Shown: one piece after another, positions 7,556 through 16,269 of the stretch
Position numbering within the stretch: the stretch's first letter is position 1
Layout: every line of letters begins with the position of its first letter
Origin: Pseudomonadota bacterium
Lineage (GTDB): Bacteria; Pseudomonadota; Gammaproteobacteria; Steroidobacterales; Steroidobacteraceae
Reading direction: 5' to 3'
Assembly (NCBI GenBank): GCA_021798335.1
Contig: JAJZMI010000149.1
Span: forward strand, 1-32,983
DNA length: 32,983 nucleotides
The notes under the pieces: model-generated
Database searches by the model: none
What the model saw: the letters and a program-made list of their open reading frames with translations, nothing else
What the model was told of the DNA's origin: nothing
Translations under genes and position numbers: made by a program

Positions 7556-9664
7556 TCACGGCTGGAGCGGGCGCTCCAGCACGGCGACGCCCTGCGGACG
7601 CAACCGGACCGTGCGCAGGATCCGGCCCGGATGCAGAACATCGTGCATCGCATAGGGCAGGCGAACCGCACGGCGCCGCTTGCCGTGATTGATGATGATG
7701 ACGACCTCGCGACCGTCTCCCACGCGGCGCATCAGCTCGACGCCGGGCGGCAGGAGACCGAAGGGCGAGTGCACGCCGGCGGCGGCGAGCCGGTGCGCGA
7801 CGAACGCATGCATCAAGCGCCGATCGAGGATCGTGCCGAGATAGACGATTGCGCCGCGCCCGTAGCGGTGCTCGAGGGCGGCGGGCCTGCCGGTGAGCCA
7901 GGCGTTGCCCGCTCCGTAGCGCAGCAGCACGCGCGTCGCGCTCGAGTGCGGCGTCAGCGCTTCGGCCCAGATACGCCCGGTACCATGCCCCGCGGCCCCG
8001 GAGACGGCGACTGGCGCAGCGAGCGCGTAGTATTGTTGGACCCGGCCGCCGAGCAACGGCGCCAGCGGACCCGGCTGGCTCTGCACGTTCAGACGGTTGT
8101 ACCGATCCTTCATGCCGCTGCGCGGCCCGAGCACGAGTACCCCGCCGCCGAGCACGTAGTGGCGCAGGTGCCGGGCGAGCCTCTTGGAGATGACATTCAG
8201 GCTGGGCGCGAACACGATCTTGTAGCGCGTCAGCGGCGCGCGCGCCGAGACGATGTCGACCGAGTGGGTCAGGTTCTCCAGCGGCCGGTAATAATCGAGC
8301 AGCACGCGCAGCTGGCGGTAACGAACCGTCTGGCGCTGAAAATCGATCGCCCACCGGCTGGCGTAGGACAGCAGCAGCGCCACCCGCGAGCGTGGCGTGG
8401 TACCGGCGATGATCGGTGAGGCGCGCTTGAATTCCCGGCCGATCCGCGCGACCTCGGCGTACAGCGGCTCGGGTTTCCCGTCCGGTCCCACCAGCGTGCC
8501 GTGATACTGCTCCTGGCCGCCGAGGGCGCTGCGCCACTGCCAGAACAGCACCGCGTCGGCCCCATGGCCGATCGACTCCCAGGTCATGGCGCGTACCCCG
8601 CCTTTGACGAGGGAGTTGCTGATCGGCGCCCAATCGACGAAACCCGGCTGCGTTTCCATGACCCAGTAGTCCTGCCGCTTCAGGCCGCGTATGAAATCGC
8701 TCATGGCACCATTGCGGTAGAAGTCGAGCTGACCTTCGCCGACATAATCGTCCCACGCGGCGATATCGAGCGGCCGGGTGATCGTGTAGTGATTCCAGTG
8801 GGCACTCCAGCCGAGGCCGCCGATGTTGGTGGTGACGAACTGCCACGGCGCGATGTGCGCGCGCAAGGCCTCGAGCTGGTTGCGCTGATACCCGAGCCAG
8901 GTGGCGGTGACGAACTGGCGGTGCGCCAGCATCAGGCCCGGGTTGCCCGGCCGGTCATTGAGCGGGATCTGATTCCAGGCGGTGTACGTCTGGCTCCAGT
9001 ACGCCGTGGTCCAATCCCGATTGAGCGCCGCCAGGGATCCGAAGCGCCGCTCGAGCCACTGATGGAACTGCCGGCGCGCCGCGGCCCCGAACGACTCGTT
9101 GGTGTACTCGTTGTCGATCTGCCAGCCGATGACGTCGGGGTCGTGCCCGAAGCGCTCTGCCAGGCGCGTCACGATATCGCGGCAGAACCTGCGATACAGG
9201 GGGCTCGCGTACGAGAACTGGCGGCGATTGCCGTGCTGGGCCGGCCGCCCGTCGGCATGGATTCGCAGTACTTGCGGGTAGCGGCTCGTCAGCCAAACCG
9301 GTGGGGCGTCCGTCGGCGTCCCGATCACGACACGGATATGGTGACGGGCCGCTTCCGCGATGGCGCGCTCGAGCCATCCGAAGTGATAGTCACCCGGATG
9401 CGGCTCGAGCGTGCTCCAGGCGAACTCGCCGACTCGCACGACGTTGATGCCGGCGGCCTGCATCAAGGCCAAGTCCTTCGGCCAGCGTGTTTCGGGCCAT
9501 TGCTCCGGATACCAGGCCGCGCCGAGCCACAGGCGTCCGAGCGCGGTATGCAGCGCCGGTGCCGGGTCCGGCGCTGGTGCGGCTGCGGGCCGCACCCCCG
9601 CGACACACGTCAGCGCAAGCGCTGCGAGGGCGGCGCACGCGAGCCGGGATTGCCTGCGGCGCAT
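7556..9664 (-). CDS. GH42 beta-galactosidase, exported
   Basis: A 702-residue GH42 enzyme, hydrolysing beta-galactosides such as pectic galactan oligomers. It shows LGAAWYPEQWPETRWPKDL at about 47-65, NVVRVGEFAWSTLEP, IGWQIDNEYTNES with the acid/base Glu at about 186, and YWVMETQPGFVDW with the nucleophile Glu at about 337. MTWESIGHGADAVLFWQWR marks the end of the barrel, followed by the trimerisation-type domain and a small C-terminal sandwich. The N-terminus MRRRQSRLACAALAALAL is a signal peptide, unusual for the often cytoplasmic family. The start codon overlaps the stop of the upstream remnant as TGATG, so translation is probably coupled. The frame continues open far upstream to 10714, but that part is not protein-like. 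Confidence 0.92.
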   Translation of the reverse strand: MRRRQSRLACAALAALALTCVAGVRPAAAPAPDPAPALHTALGRLWLGAAWYPEQWPETRWPKDLALMQAAGINVVRVGEFAWSTLEPHPGDYHFGWLERAIAEAARHHIRVVIGTPTDAPPVWLTSRYPQVLRIHADGRPAQHGNRRQFSYASPLYRRFCRDIVTRLAERFGHDPDVIGWQIDNEYTNESFGAAARRQFHQWLERRFGSLAALNRDWTTAYWSQTYTAWNQIPLNDRPGNPGLMLAHRQFVTATWLGYQRNQLEALRAHIAPWQFVTTNIGGLGWSAHWNHYTITRPLDIAAWDDYVGEGQLDFYRNGAMSDFIRGLKRQDYWVMETQPGFVDWAPISNSLVKGGVRAMTWESIGHGADAVLFWQWRSALGGQEQYHGTLVGPDGKPEPLYAEVARIGREFKRASPIIAGTTPRSRVALLLSYASRWAIDFQRQTVRYRQLRVLLDYYRPLENLTHSVDIVSARAPLTRYKIVFAPSLNVISKRLARHLRHYVLGGGVLVLGPRSGMKDRYNRLNVQSQPGPLAPLLGGRVQQYYALAAPVAVSGAAGHGTGRIWAEALTPHSSATRVLLRYGAGNAWLTGRPAALEHRYGRGAIVYLGTILDRRLMHAFVAHRLAAAGVHSPFGLLPPGVELMRRVGDGREVVIIINHGKRRRAVRLPYAMHDVLHPGRILRTVRLRPQGVAVLERPLQP

Positions 9665-9993
9665 CACGCGCGCGATGCCCACAGCACGCTGACCTGGTGG
9701 GGCGGCAGTGCTACGGTACGGCGCGCAGGTCCGGCGGTGAGCATCGGGCTCGTCGGCGACGGCAGATGCAGATGCACGGTCTGCATCAGCGCCGGAACCA
9801 GCGGCCTGCGCGACTCGAGCCACTGCTCCGGATACCAGGCCGTGCCGAGCAGCAGCGGGGGGCGAGGCGCCGCGACCGCCGGCACCCCACCGAACGCGCC
9901 GGCCAGGTACAGCCCCAGCAGCACATGGCGCATGCGCCACCACGCCGCGCGTGCTGCCGGGCTCGAGCGAGGGGACTGTGGATTCGCTTGCAT
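9664..9993 (-). pseudogene. Remnant of a second GH42-like gene (internal deletion)
   Basis: The frame encodes 109 residues. After a signal-peptide-like stretch (MRHVLLGLYLAGAFGGVPAVA) comes LLLGTAWYPEQWLESRR, the beginning of a GH42 domain close to the neighbour's own start. About ten residues later, after PALMQ, it jumps to VHLHLPSP and RRTVALPPHQVSVLWAS, which resembles a C-terminal sandwich domain. The whole catalytic barrel is missing without loss of frame. The start at 9993 follows CCGGAG at a normal distance. The stop overlaps the start of intact GH42 (TGATG). It looks like a tandem paralogue collapsed by internal deletion; a leader function for the downstream gene is possible. The C-terminal assignment is less certain than the N-terminal one. 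Confidence 0.68.
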
Positions 9994-10345
9994 GAGCTGC
10001 TCCGGATGCGCCGCCGCTACCGTCGCCGGCGGCGTAAGCAAGAGAGAGTTTCACTTCATGAAATAATAGCCCACAATATGAGACTCGTGGGGGCTTTGGG
10101 AAGCCATCGACGATTGCTGAGCACAGCCAGCGGCCCGCAGCGTCGCCACCCCATTGCTCGGCCTGCCGCGCGCAGCGGTTGGCGCGCCGACGCCGCACTA
10201 CAGTGTCGATCGATTCACCATCGGGGCGCTGCCGGCCAACCCCCAGGACTCGGGCCATCCTGGACGAATACTTGCACGGATTCAGCGCCGCGCGCATCGC
10301 CGTCAAGGGACGGGACGAGACGCTGAGGGAAGTACAGCCCTTTGA
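9994..10345. other. Intergenic region between divergent GH42 operon and dead GH78
   Basis: About 350 bases without a convincing gene. Near 10047-10080 there is an AT-rich block with the palindrome TTCATGAA (10055-10062) and the TGTGG-N7-TTTCAT word on the minus strand. This probably holds the promoter of the leftward operon. The part from 10100 to 10345 is open in several frames but has no protein signature I recognise; it may be eroded 5' sequence of the GH78 pseudogene. Confidence 0.5.
10058..10075 (-). promoter_or_regulatory. Candidate operator, TGTGG-N7-TTTCAT (second copy)
   Basis: Read on the minus strand this is TGTGG, seven bases, TTTCAT, the same word and spacing as at 914-931. It lies 65-82 bases upstream of the first gene of the leftward GH42 operon and overlaps the TTCATGAA palindrome. 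Function is inferred only from recurrence at two divergent glycosidase promoters. Confidence 0.3.
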
Positions 10346-12298
10346 TTCGTCGCGTCTGACGAACACGGTGCTGGCCAGGATAAATGCGGCGCTGGCGAAG
10401 ATCTCGGCGACTGGACACAGCCGCACTCGGTGCGCAACGACGGTCTGCGCCCGCACTATTTCCGCGGCTCGTTTGAGATCACGGCGGTTCCGGCGCGCGC
10501 CACACTCTATCTGGCCGGTCCACGGCAAGCGACGATCTATCTCAACGGCAAAGAGGTAGGGCACTACCAGCTGAACCTGAGCTTTCCCATGGGCATTCGG
10601 GTGTATCCGAATGATGTGGGCCACTGGCTGCGCCGCGGCAAGAACGTGCTTGCCGTCGAGGCGATACGCGGCCCTATGGCCGGCAACGAGGCGCTGTCCG
10701 CCATCAGCCGGCATCTGCGCGCCGGGAAAGTGCTGGCGACGATGATCGTCCCCGCGACGCGCGGGATCCAGGCGCCGCCCCTGATGATGAGCGACGCCGA
10801 CTGGCGTGCCACGGCACCGCCGCCGCCGGCGGGCTGGCTACAGACCGGATTCAATGATTCCGCCTGCCGGAAAGTCGATGACCTCGGCGGCATCGAAAGC
10901 GCAATCGGCCTGTTCCAGGCGAATGCCGACGCAGGCATGTATGCCTGGCCGGGTTGCGATGGCATTTCGCCGTTTCTCGCCCGGTACCCGCTGAAGGCCA
11001 TGGAGGTTCGTCGCGTCTACGCCGGCCTCGGCACGCTCAAAAACGTCCAGGTGCTGACCGGGGATACGCACCGTGGGCCCTTCACCGTCACCTTGCCCGT
11101 CGAGCATGTCGCACGAGCCAATGTGCCGCAGGTGATCCTGGATTTCTGGCGTGAAGTCATCAACGACGTATTCGGCACTCACTTCCTGATGCGGACCACG
11201 CTCGATCGCCTCATCGGTCCGGCACCGATCCACACCGCCGTCAACGGGATCCCGGGCTACTCGGCGCTCTGGGTGAATGCGGTTTTCAATTATTACCTGC
11301 ACACGGGGTCGAAGCGGGAACTGAAGACCGTTCATACACGCTTGGTCGAGTTCCTCGACTACATCTCAACCGCCACGCGGTATTCTCCGACCTGACTCAC
11401 GCCTGGACGTTCGTGGATTGGGTGCCGGAGATGAGCGGCGACACGCCGCAAACCCGCATGGCGACCCAATTCGAGTATTATCAGGCGTTCAAGGACGGGG
11501 CCTGTCTGCTGCGCGTTGTGCACGACGACAAGAATGCCGGCCGGATGACCGCGGAGGCGGCGGCGCAGAAGTACCTGTTGAATGCACAGGGAACGTTCGG
11601 CGACCGGTGGCAGCCGAACGCCTATGCGGTGCTGTCGGGGGTCGCAACCAAGGCGCAATATGCCGCGATCTGGCGCCGCGTGCTCTCGCACGTTGGCAAG
11701 CGGAAGTATCGCTCGTACGTCATCACGCTTTATTACAACTTCTATGTGGTGAGCGCGATGGCCAAGATGGGTCACCGGCGCGCGGCGCTGAAGTGGATTC
11801 GCCAGTACTGGGGCGGCATGGTGCAGGAGAGCGCGACCAGCTTCTGGGAGGCCTATGACCCCACATGGTTCAAGGGATTCATGTATCAGGCATCGCTTCA
11901 GGTCGACGGGGTGTCGGGTTTTTTTCCTCAGCCTGGCGCACGGCTGGTCGAGCGGAGTCACGCCCTGGCTCATGACGCAGATACTCGGCATCCGACCCAC
12001 CGCGGGCGGCTTCGCGAAAGTCGACATCCGCCCGGACCTGATCGGCCTGAGGTGGGCCAGGGGTGCCGAGCCCACCCCGCACGGCTTGCTGCGTGTCGCG
12101 ATCCGCGCCGACAAGGGCTACATCACCACGATTCATCTGCCGCCGTAGATCGAGGCGAGAGTCTCGGTGCCCGTGCCGGCGCCGGGCGCGCAGGTGTTCG
12201 TGAACGGCAGGCCGATGACCCGTGAACTCACCGATGGTGGTAAACGCGCCGCGGTGAGGATGAGCGGGCCGGGCACGTTCGTCGTGACCAGTCGTTAG
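10346..12298 (+). pseudogene. GH78 alpha-L-rhamnosidase, inactivated
   Basis: Three reading-frame segments together spell one rhamnosidase. Frame 1 (to 11395) has HYFRGSFEITAVPARATLYL, ADAGMYAWPG and DGISPFLARYPLK, then VILDFWREV joined directly to INDVFGTHFLM and LDRLIGPAP. The section between these last two blocks, which normally holds the catalytic acid, is missing. Near 11385 the frame shifts, consistent with loss of one base, and continues with FSDLTHAWTFVDWVPEMSGD, TQFEYYQAFKDGA and TSFWEAYDPTW. At a run of seven T (about 11919-11925) it shifts back, consistent with one added base, giving SLAHGWSSGVTPWLMTQ and LGIRPTAGGFAKVDIRPDL. A TAG at 12146-12148 interrupts the last domain, which resumes as IEARVSVPVPAPGAQVFVNG and ends at 12298. 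No N-terminal signal is visible. Confidence 0.85.
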
Positions 12299-12360
12299 CG
12301 GTTCATCGCCCGGAACGTCCGATCACGGTCCCCGCGCCGGCTTTCGCCCCCCCGGCGTGC

Positions 12361-13548
12361 TCAGGAAACAGCAGAATCCACGACTCTTCTGCTCGCGGCA
12401 CGGCGCGATAGCGCCAGAACAATGACCGAGAGAATCACCACGAGCCGCACCGTGCCGTTGAGATAAGTTGGCAGAGCCACCTTCCGTGCGGCCTCGAGGT
12501 ACAGCAGTACCGTGACCAGTCCGCGCGGCGCAATCCAGACGAGCGATGCGGTTGACCGCGGCTCGATGGTGCGCAGCAGAACGTATCGCACACCATACGC
12601 GATGAGCAAGATCACTGCGCACGCGGCCCACGAGTGCAGCACGGTGAAATCCAATAAATTGGTGGAATAGCCGAGCAAGAAGAAAAAGAAGACGCGAACG
12701 GCAAAAGTCAGCTCCTGCACGAGCACTTTGAATTCTCCGACCGTGGTCGGCGAAATCCTGTCCGCGACATGACGCAGACCAGGTAGATGCTCGAGCGCCA
12801 CTTTGTTATTGAGCATCAACCCGAACAGCAGGACCATGAGCAGCGGCGACAGATGCAGCAGCTCGCCGGAGGCATAGAGGGCGAACAGCCCGGCGAGCAA
12901 CGGGATGTAGCGCACGTGGGCGTCAGCGCGGGTCGACACGAGCACCAGCGCCACCGAGCACACGAATGCCAGGATCAGCGAGAGTATGCCGCCGCCGGCG
13001 AGCTCGGTCAGGAATCCGCCGAGGGTGCCGCCGGAATTGACGAGCGCGATGAAAATCAGCACCCCGAAGATATCGGACACGGAACTCTCGTAGACGACGA
13101 ACTCCCGGGCGTGCCGCTCGAGGGAATGGCTCCCCGGAATCGCGACTGCGCTGCTGATCACCGCGAAGGGAGTCGCGAGGATGGCCGCCTGCACGTATCC
13201 CAAATGCAGCGCGCGCACCCCGATCAGGACCAATGCGGCAGCACACAGGATGAACGCCACGACTGCCACTGTGGTTGCTTTTGCCGCCAGCTTGATGCGT
13301 TCGCGGCGCAGCTCGATGTCGAGTGCCCCCTCGAGCACGATCAGCACCAGGCCGATGGCGCCGGCGACCGGCACCATGCTCTTCAGTTCCGTGGTCACGC
13401 CGCTCATCGAGCGCAGCAGCGGCTGGGCCAGCAGGCCGATGGCCATCATCACGATCACCGAGGGCACTCCGGAGCGCCGTTCGAGGCGCTCCACCGCGAA
13501 TGCCGCAAGCAGGAAAGCCGAGGCGATCAGGATCCCGACGGAAATCAT
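12361..13548 (-). CDS. Cation/proton antiporter (CPA superfamily)
   Basis: A 395-residue, very hydrophobic inner-membrane protein with about 11-13 predicted membrane segments. It resembles monovalent cation/H+ exchangers: PSVIVMMAIGLLAQ near the N-terminus, ATPFAVISSAVAIPG and YESSVSDIFGVLIFIAL, which carries the Asp expected in the ion-binding helix, here as 'SD' rather than the ND or DD of typical members. WIAPRGLVTVLLYLE near the C-terminus contains the conserved Arg-Gly. It exchanges Na+ or K+ for protons; the ion cannot be told. The start at 13548 has an ideal GGAGGT five bases upstream, better than the upstream in-frame starts. It converges on the dead rhamnosidase and has no functional link to the sugar genes. 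Confidence 0.82.
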   Translation of the reverse strand: MISVGILIASAFLLAAFAVERLERRSGVPSVIVMMAIGLLAQPLLRSMSGVTTELKSMVPVAGAIGLVLIVLEGALDIELRRERIKLAAKATTVAVVAFILCAAALVLIGVRALHLGYVQAAILATPFAVISSAVAIPGSHSLERHAREFVVYESSVSDIFGVLIFIALVNSGGTLGGFLTELAGGGILSLILAFVCSVALVLVSTRADAHVRYIPLLAGLFALYASGELLHLSPLLMVLLFGLMLNNKVALEHLPGLRHVADRISPTTVGEFKVLVQELTFAVRVFFFFLLGYSTNLLDFTVLHSWAACAVILLIAYGVRYVLLRTIEPRSTASLVWIAPRGLVTVLLYLEAARKVALPTYLNGTVRLVVILSVIVLALSRRAASRRVVDSAVS

Positions 13549-13769
13549 CCGCAACCTCCGGCATGCCGGCATTCGCGCGTCCCATGCGCGCTACGAGCAG
13601 CATCCCAGTCTAGCAACGCGCGCAGGAAGGGACAACGTGGGCGGCAATACGTTCGCCGCAATAGTAGACTGTGCGCGCTCCGTCGGTCGCCCTCGTCACG
13701 ATGGGATTTGTGGTAAGCCGGTTTTCCCTCGCTCAAAGCGCAGAAGTCCGCACAGACCTCAGCACCAGG

Positions 13770-15044
13770 ATGCCGAACGTCACCATCAACGACAATACGC
13801 CCCGCTTCGGGTCCGACGATGGTCTGATCCGCAAGACCGAGCTCGTCATCAGCGGCGTATTGCGCGGCGGTGTGCTGCTGAGCGTCGCGGTGATACTCGC
13901 TGGAGTCTGCTATTACTACGCGCTGCGGCTGCTCGGCCAAGTGCCTCCCGCAACGTTTCCGGACAGCTTGGCGGAGGTCTGTTCGGGGCTGAAGGCCGCC
14001 GAGCCGATGGCGGTCATAACCGCGGGCCTGCTCGTCCTGCTCGCGACGCCGGTGCTGCGGGTCGTGGTGTCGATCGTCGCGTTCGCGATCGAGAAAGACC
14101 GCACCTACGTCATCATCACCTCGATCGTTCTGGCGATACTGCTCTTCAGCATTTTCGGAATCGGCGCGTATCTTGGCCGGCCGGGACTGACGAGCATGCC
14201 GGGCAACTCATTTGGCGTCCTACTCTTCATCGCGCTGAGCAGTGTGTTTGCGGGCTTCGTCGGCGCGCTCGCGGGTCTCGGCGGCGGCGTGTTCATCGTG
14301 CCGATCCTGACGCTCGTGTTTCACGTGCCGTTCGCCACGGCGATCGGCGCCTCCATCGTCTCGGTGATCGCCACGTCATCCGGCGCGGCGGCCGTCTATG
14401 TGCGCGACCGAATGACCAATCTCAGGGTCGGGATGTTTCTCGAGATCGCCACGACGGCGGGAGCGGTCTGCGGCGCCCTGGTGTCATCCATGCTCGACGA
14501 TACGGTGCTGTTCATCGTGTTCGGTGTGGTCCTGCTGATCTCGGCCATACCGCTGATCATGCGTATCGGCGAGGAATTTCCCCGGGGCGTGAAGAACGAC
14601 CAATGGGCCGGGTGGCTGAAGCTGCCCGGGACGTACCCCGATCGCCGCATGCATCAGGACGTGCCCTATCATGTGGCGCACGTACGCATCGGCTTCGGCA
14701 TGATGTATGTGGCGGGATTGATTTCCGGCCTTCTTGGCATCGGCAGCGGTACCTTCAAAGTGCTCGCGATGGACACCGCGATGCGGTTGCCAATGAAGGT
14801 CTCCACCACCACCAGCAATTTCATGATCGGCGTGACGGCGGCGGCTTCCGCCGGGATCTTCTTTCAACGTGGAGATATGAACCCGATGATTGCCGCTCCG
14901 GTGGCGATCGGGGTGCTCGGCGGCTCCATGCTCGGCGCGAAGACACTCAGCCGCATGTCCAACGTGCGCCTGAAGAAAGTATTCGTGCCGATGATCTTCC
15001 TGGTGGCGCTCAGCATGCTGGCCCGCGGCCTCGGCTGGATGTAG
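13770..15044 (+). CDS. DUF1634-TauE/SafE fusion membrane protein
   Basis: About 424 residues if started at the ATG at 13770; the Shine-Dalgarno is poor, and an ATG at 13701 or GTG at 13671 is possible. Residues about 20-120 (RKTELVISGVLRGGVLLSVAVILAG, AEPMAVITAGLLVLLATPVLRV) match the small membrane protein DUF1634. The rest is a TauE/SafE permease with paired signatures: SSVFAGFVGALAGLGGGVFIVP and GLISGLLGIGSGTFKV. TauE/SafE proteins move sulfite, organosulfonates or related anions out of, or into, the cell. DUF1634 is usually a separate neighbouring gene, so this is a fusion of two normally partnered proteins. Roughly 10-12 membrane segments. The substrate is unknown; no sulfur gene is near. 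Confidence 0.8.
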   Translation: MPNVTINDNTPRFGSDDGLIRKTELVISGVLRGGVLLSVAVILAGVCYYYALRLLGQVPPATFPDSLAEVCSGLKAAEPMAVITAGLLVLLATPVLRVVVSIVAFAIEKDRTYVIITSIVLAILLFSIFGIGAYLGRPGLTSMPGNSFGVLLFIALSSVFAGFVGALAGLGGGVFIVPILTLVFHVPFATAIGASIVSVIATSSGAAAVYVRDRMTNLRVGMFLEIATTAGAVCGALVSSMLDDTVLFIVFGVVLLISAIPLIMRIGEEFPRGVKNDQWAGWLKLPGTYPDRRMHQDVPYHVAHVRIGFGMMYVAGLISGLLGIGSGTFKVLAMDTAMRLPMKVSTTTSNFMIGVTAAASAGIFFQRGDMNPMIAAPVAIGVLGGSMLGAKTLSRMSNVRLKKVFVPMIFLVALSMLARGLGWM

Positions 15045-15061
15045 CGCACGGGCTTGGCCGC

Positions 15062-15089
15062 GAGGCGCGACCTCTTGTACCGGCGCCTC
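15062..15089. terminator. Hairpin between convergent TauE and universal stress genes
   Basis: GAGGCGC at 15062-15068 pairs with GCGCCTC at 15083-15089 over a 14-base loop. It lies between two converging stop codons and touches the stop of the stress-protein gene. No T-run follows, so termination is only a suggestion. Confidence 0.35.
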
Positions 15090-15894
15090 AGGGATGCATC
15101 AGCAACGGCAAGGCGCTCGACTGTACCAACTGGGTCGACGTGCCTCGCGCCAGCCAGTTCAAGATCTCGCCGCGGCGGAAAGCACCCATGACCAGCCCGT
15201 CGGCCCGGTGAGCGGCCGCCGCATCGAGCAGCACGTCCGCCGTCCGCCGTCCGTTGGAGGCAATCATGCGGTAGCTGGCCTCGGCGGCGATCGGTGCAAT
15301 CGCGGCCCGTGCGGCATCGAGAGCGCTCTGATCTTGGCCGACCGTCACGACCTCCACCTGCTCGGCCGCTGCGAGAAACGGCTGGAAGGCGACCAGGGCG
15401 CGGCGCAGCGGCGGTACATCCCACCACCCCACCAGCAACCGCCGGCCGAAACTGCCCTCCCAGTCGGGCGGCACCATCACCACGGGATGGCGGGTCTGCT
15501 GCAGCGCCGCGCGCAGCGCCTCGCGATGTCCAGACGGCTGAGTATATGGCGCCGCGACCACGACCATGCTCGCCGATTTGCGATAGTGCCGCATCACCCG
15601 CCATTCGTCGCCTTTGTACAGATCGAATTCGACGGACATGCCACTCGAGTGCGTCCAGTCGGCAACGATGGCGCGCAGCCTCTCGGTTTCCGTCTGTTCG
15701 CGCTCGGCCAGCTGCTTGACCTCGTGTTCCGAAAGATGATCTTGGGAAGTTAAAACAATCGAGCGCGGGCCGGCCTCGACATGCGCGAACCGCAGCTTCT
15801 GGCCGAGACGCTCGCTCATCGCCGAAGCGATGCGCACGCACTGCGTCGCGCCGATCGTGGACGCAAGAATCACGAGTATGAATTTCGATTCCAT
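15088..15894 (-). CDS. Universal stress protein, two-domain
   Basis: A 268-residue cytoplasmic protein made of two UspA-like alpha/beta domains. The first (about 1-130) begins KFILVILASTIGATQCVRIA and ends HPVVMVPP; the second starts RRLLVGWWDVPPLRRAL and has the nucleotide-loop pattern GAFRRGEILNWLARGTS before ALPLLMHP. The second-domain pattern fits the G-x2-G-x9-G-S/T ATP-binding motif only loosely; the first domain lacks it. Such proteins help survival under stress, often by unknown means. The ATG at 15894 follows AGGTG at a normal distance; the GTG at 15903 is part of that site. It is alone on its strand, with no operon partner. Confidence 0.82.
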   Translation of the reverse strand: MESKFILVILASTIGATQCVRIASAMSERLGQKLRFAHVEAGPRSIVLTSQDHLSEHEVKQLAEREQTETERLRAIVADWTHSSGMSVEFDLYKGDEWRVMRHYRKSASMVVVAAPYTQPSGHREALRAALQQTRHPVVMVPPDWEGSFGRRLLVGWWDVPPLRRALVAFQPFLAAAEQVEVVTVGQDQSALDAARAAIAPIAAEASYRMIASNGRRTADVLLDAAAAHRADGLVMGAFRRGEILNWLARGTSTQLVQSSALPLLMHP

Positions 15895-16269
15895 GGTCGG
15901 CACCTAGGGGCTGCGCACAATCTCTCGAGGCACGGTACACATCCGGCAATTTAGAATCCTGCCCCGACACGTCTTCGCGCCGTTCCCGGCGGCGCTCGGC
16001 GTGTCTCGGCTCTGCGGGCTGCAGAGCCGGTTTGCGGCTCGACGCGGGATGACGCCGAAGCAGCACGACGGCGGGTCATTGTACCGCATCTGTCGCGCAG
16101 GCCACCCCTGCCCGCTCGGCGGCCTCTGGCGCGGCGCGCCCGGCGCCTTTCCAACCGCCGCATCGCATTCACCGGGCCGCAAGCGCGGTAAAACGCCCGA
16201 CCACGCGCGGCGCAAACGCGTAACCCGATCGCTCACCCGCCGCGAATTCCTGAAGGACCGGAACGAAAG
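15895..16269. other. 375-base stretch without a convincing gene
   Basis: Open frames exist on both strands (15904-16236 minus, 16001-16273 plus), but both translate to arginine-rich, low-information sequence with no recognisable domain and no good ribosome-binding site. The stretch contains the hairpin at 16007-16029 and presumably the stress-protein promoter near 15900-15960 (an AT-richer patch at 15945-15960). Nothing else is supported. Confidence 0.5.
16007..16029. repeat. Perfect 9-bp inverted repeat
   Basis: CGGCTCTGC (16007-16015), loop gggct, GCAGAGCCG (16021-16029). It is the strongest hairpin in the gene-free stretch. It lies some 240 bases past the end of the leftward regulator gene, so it is distant for an intrinsic terminator. 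Role unknown; a stable RNA structure or terminator is possible. Confidence 0.5.

Noticed and set aside
8501-10066. Plus-strand open frame of 521 codons opposite GH42
   Set aside because: Antisense to a gene with intact catalytic motifs; no recognisable protein features.
9665-10714. N-terminal extension of GH42 upstream to 10714
   Set aside because: The extension runs through the remnant gene and the opposite pseudogene in another frame; a signal peptide and TGATG coupling fix the start at 9664.
11919-11925. Programmed frameshifting at the T7 run in the GH78 gene
   Set aside because: A second frameshift, a stop codon and the missing catalytic section show decay; slippage cannot restore an active enzyme.
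13181-15211. Plus-strand open frame of 676 codons across the antiporter and TauE genes
   Set aside because: It spans two genes in different orientation and its arginine-rich translation lacks any domain; the TauE frame has clear membrane helices.
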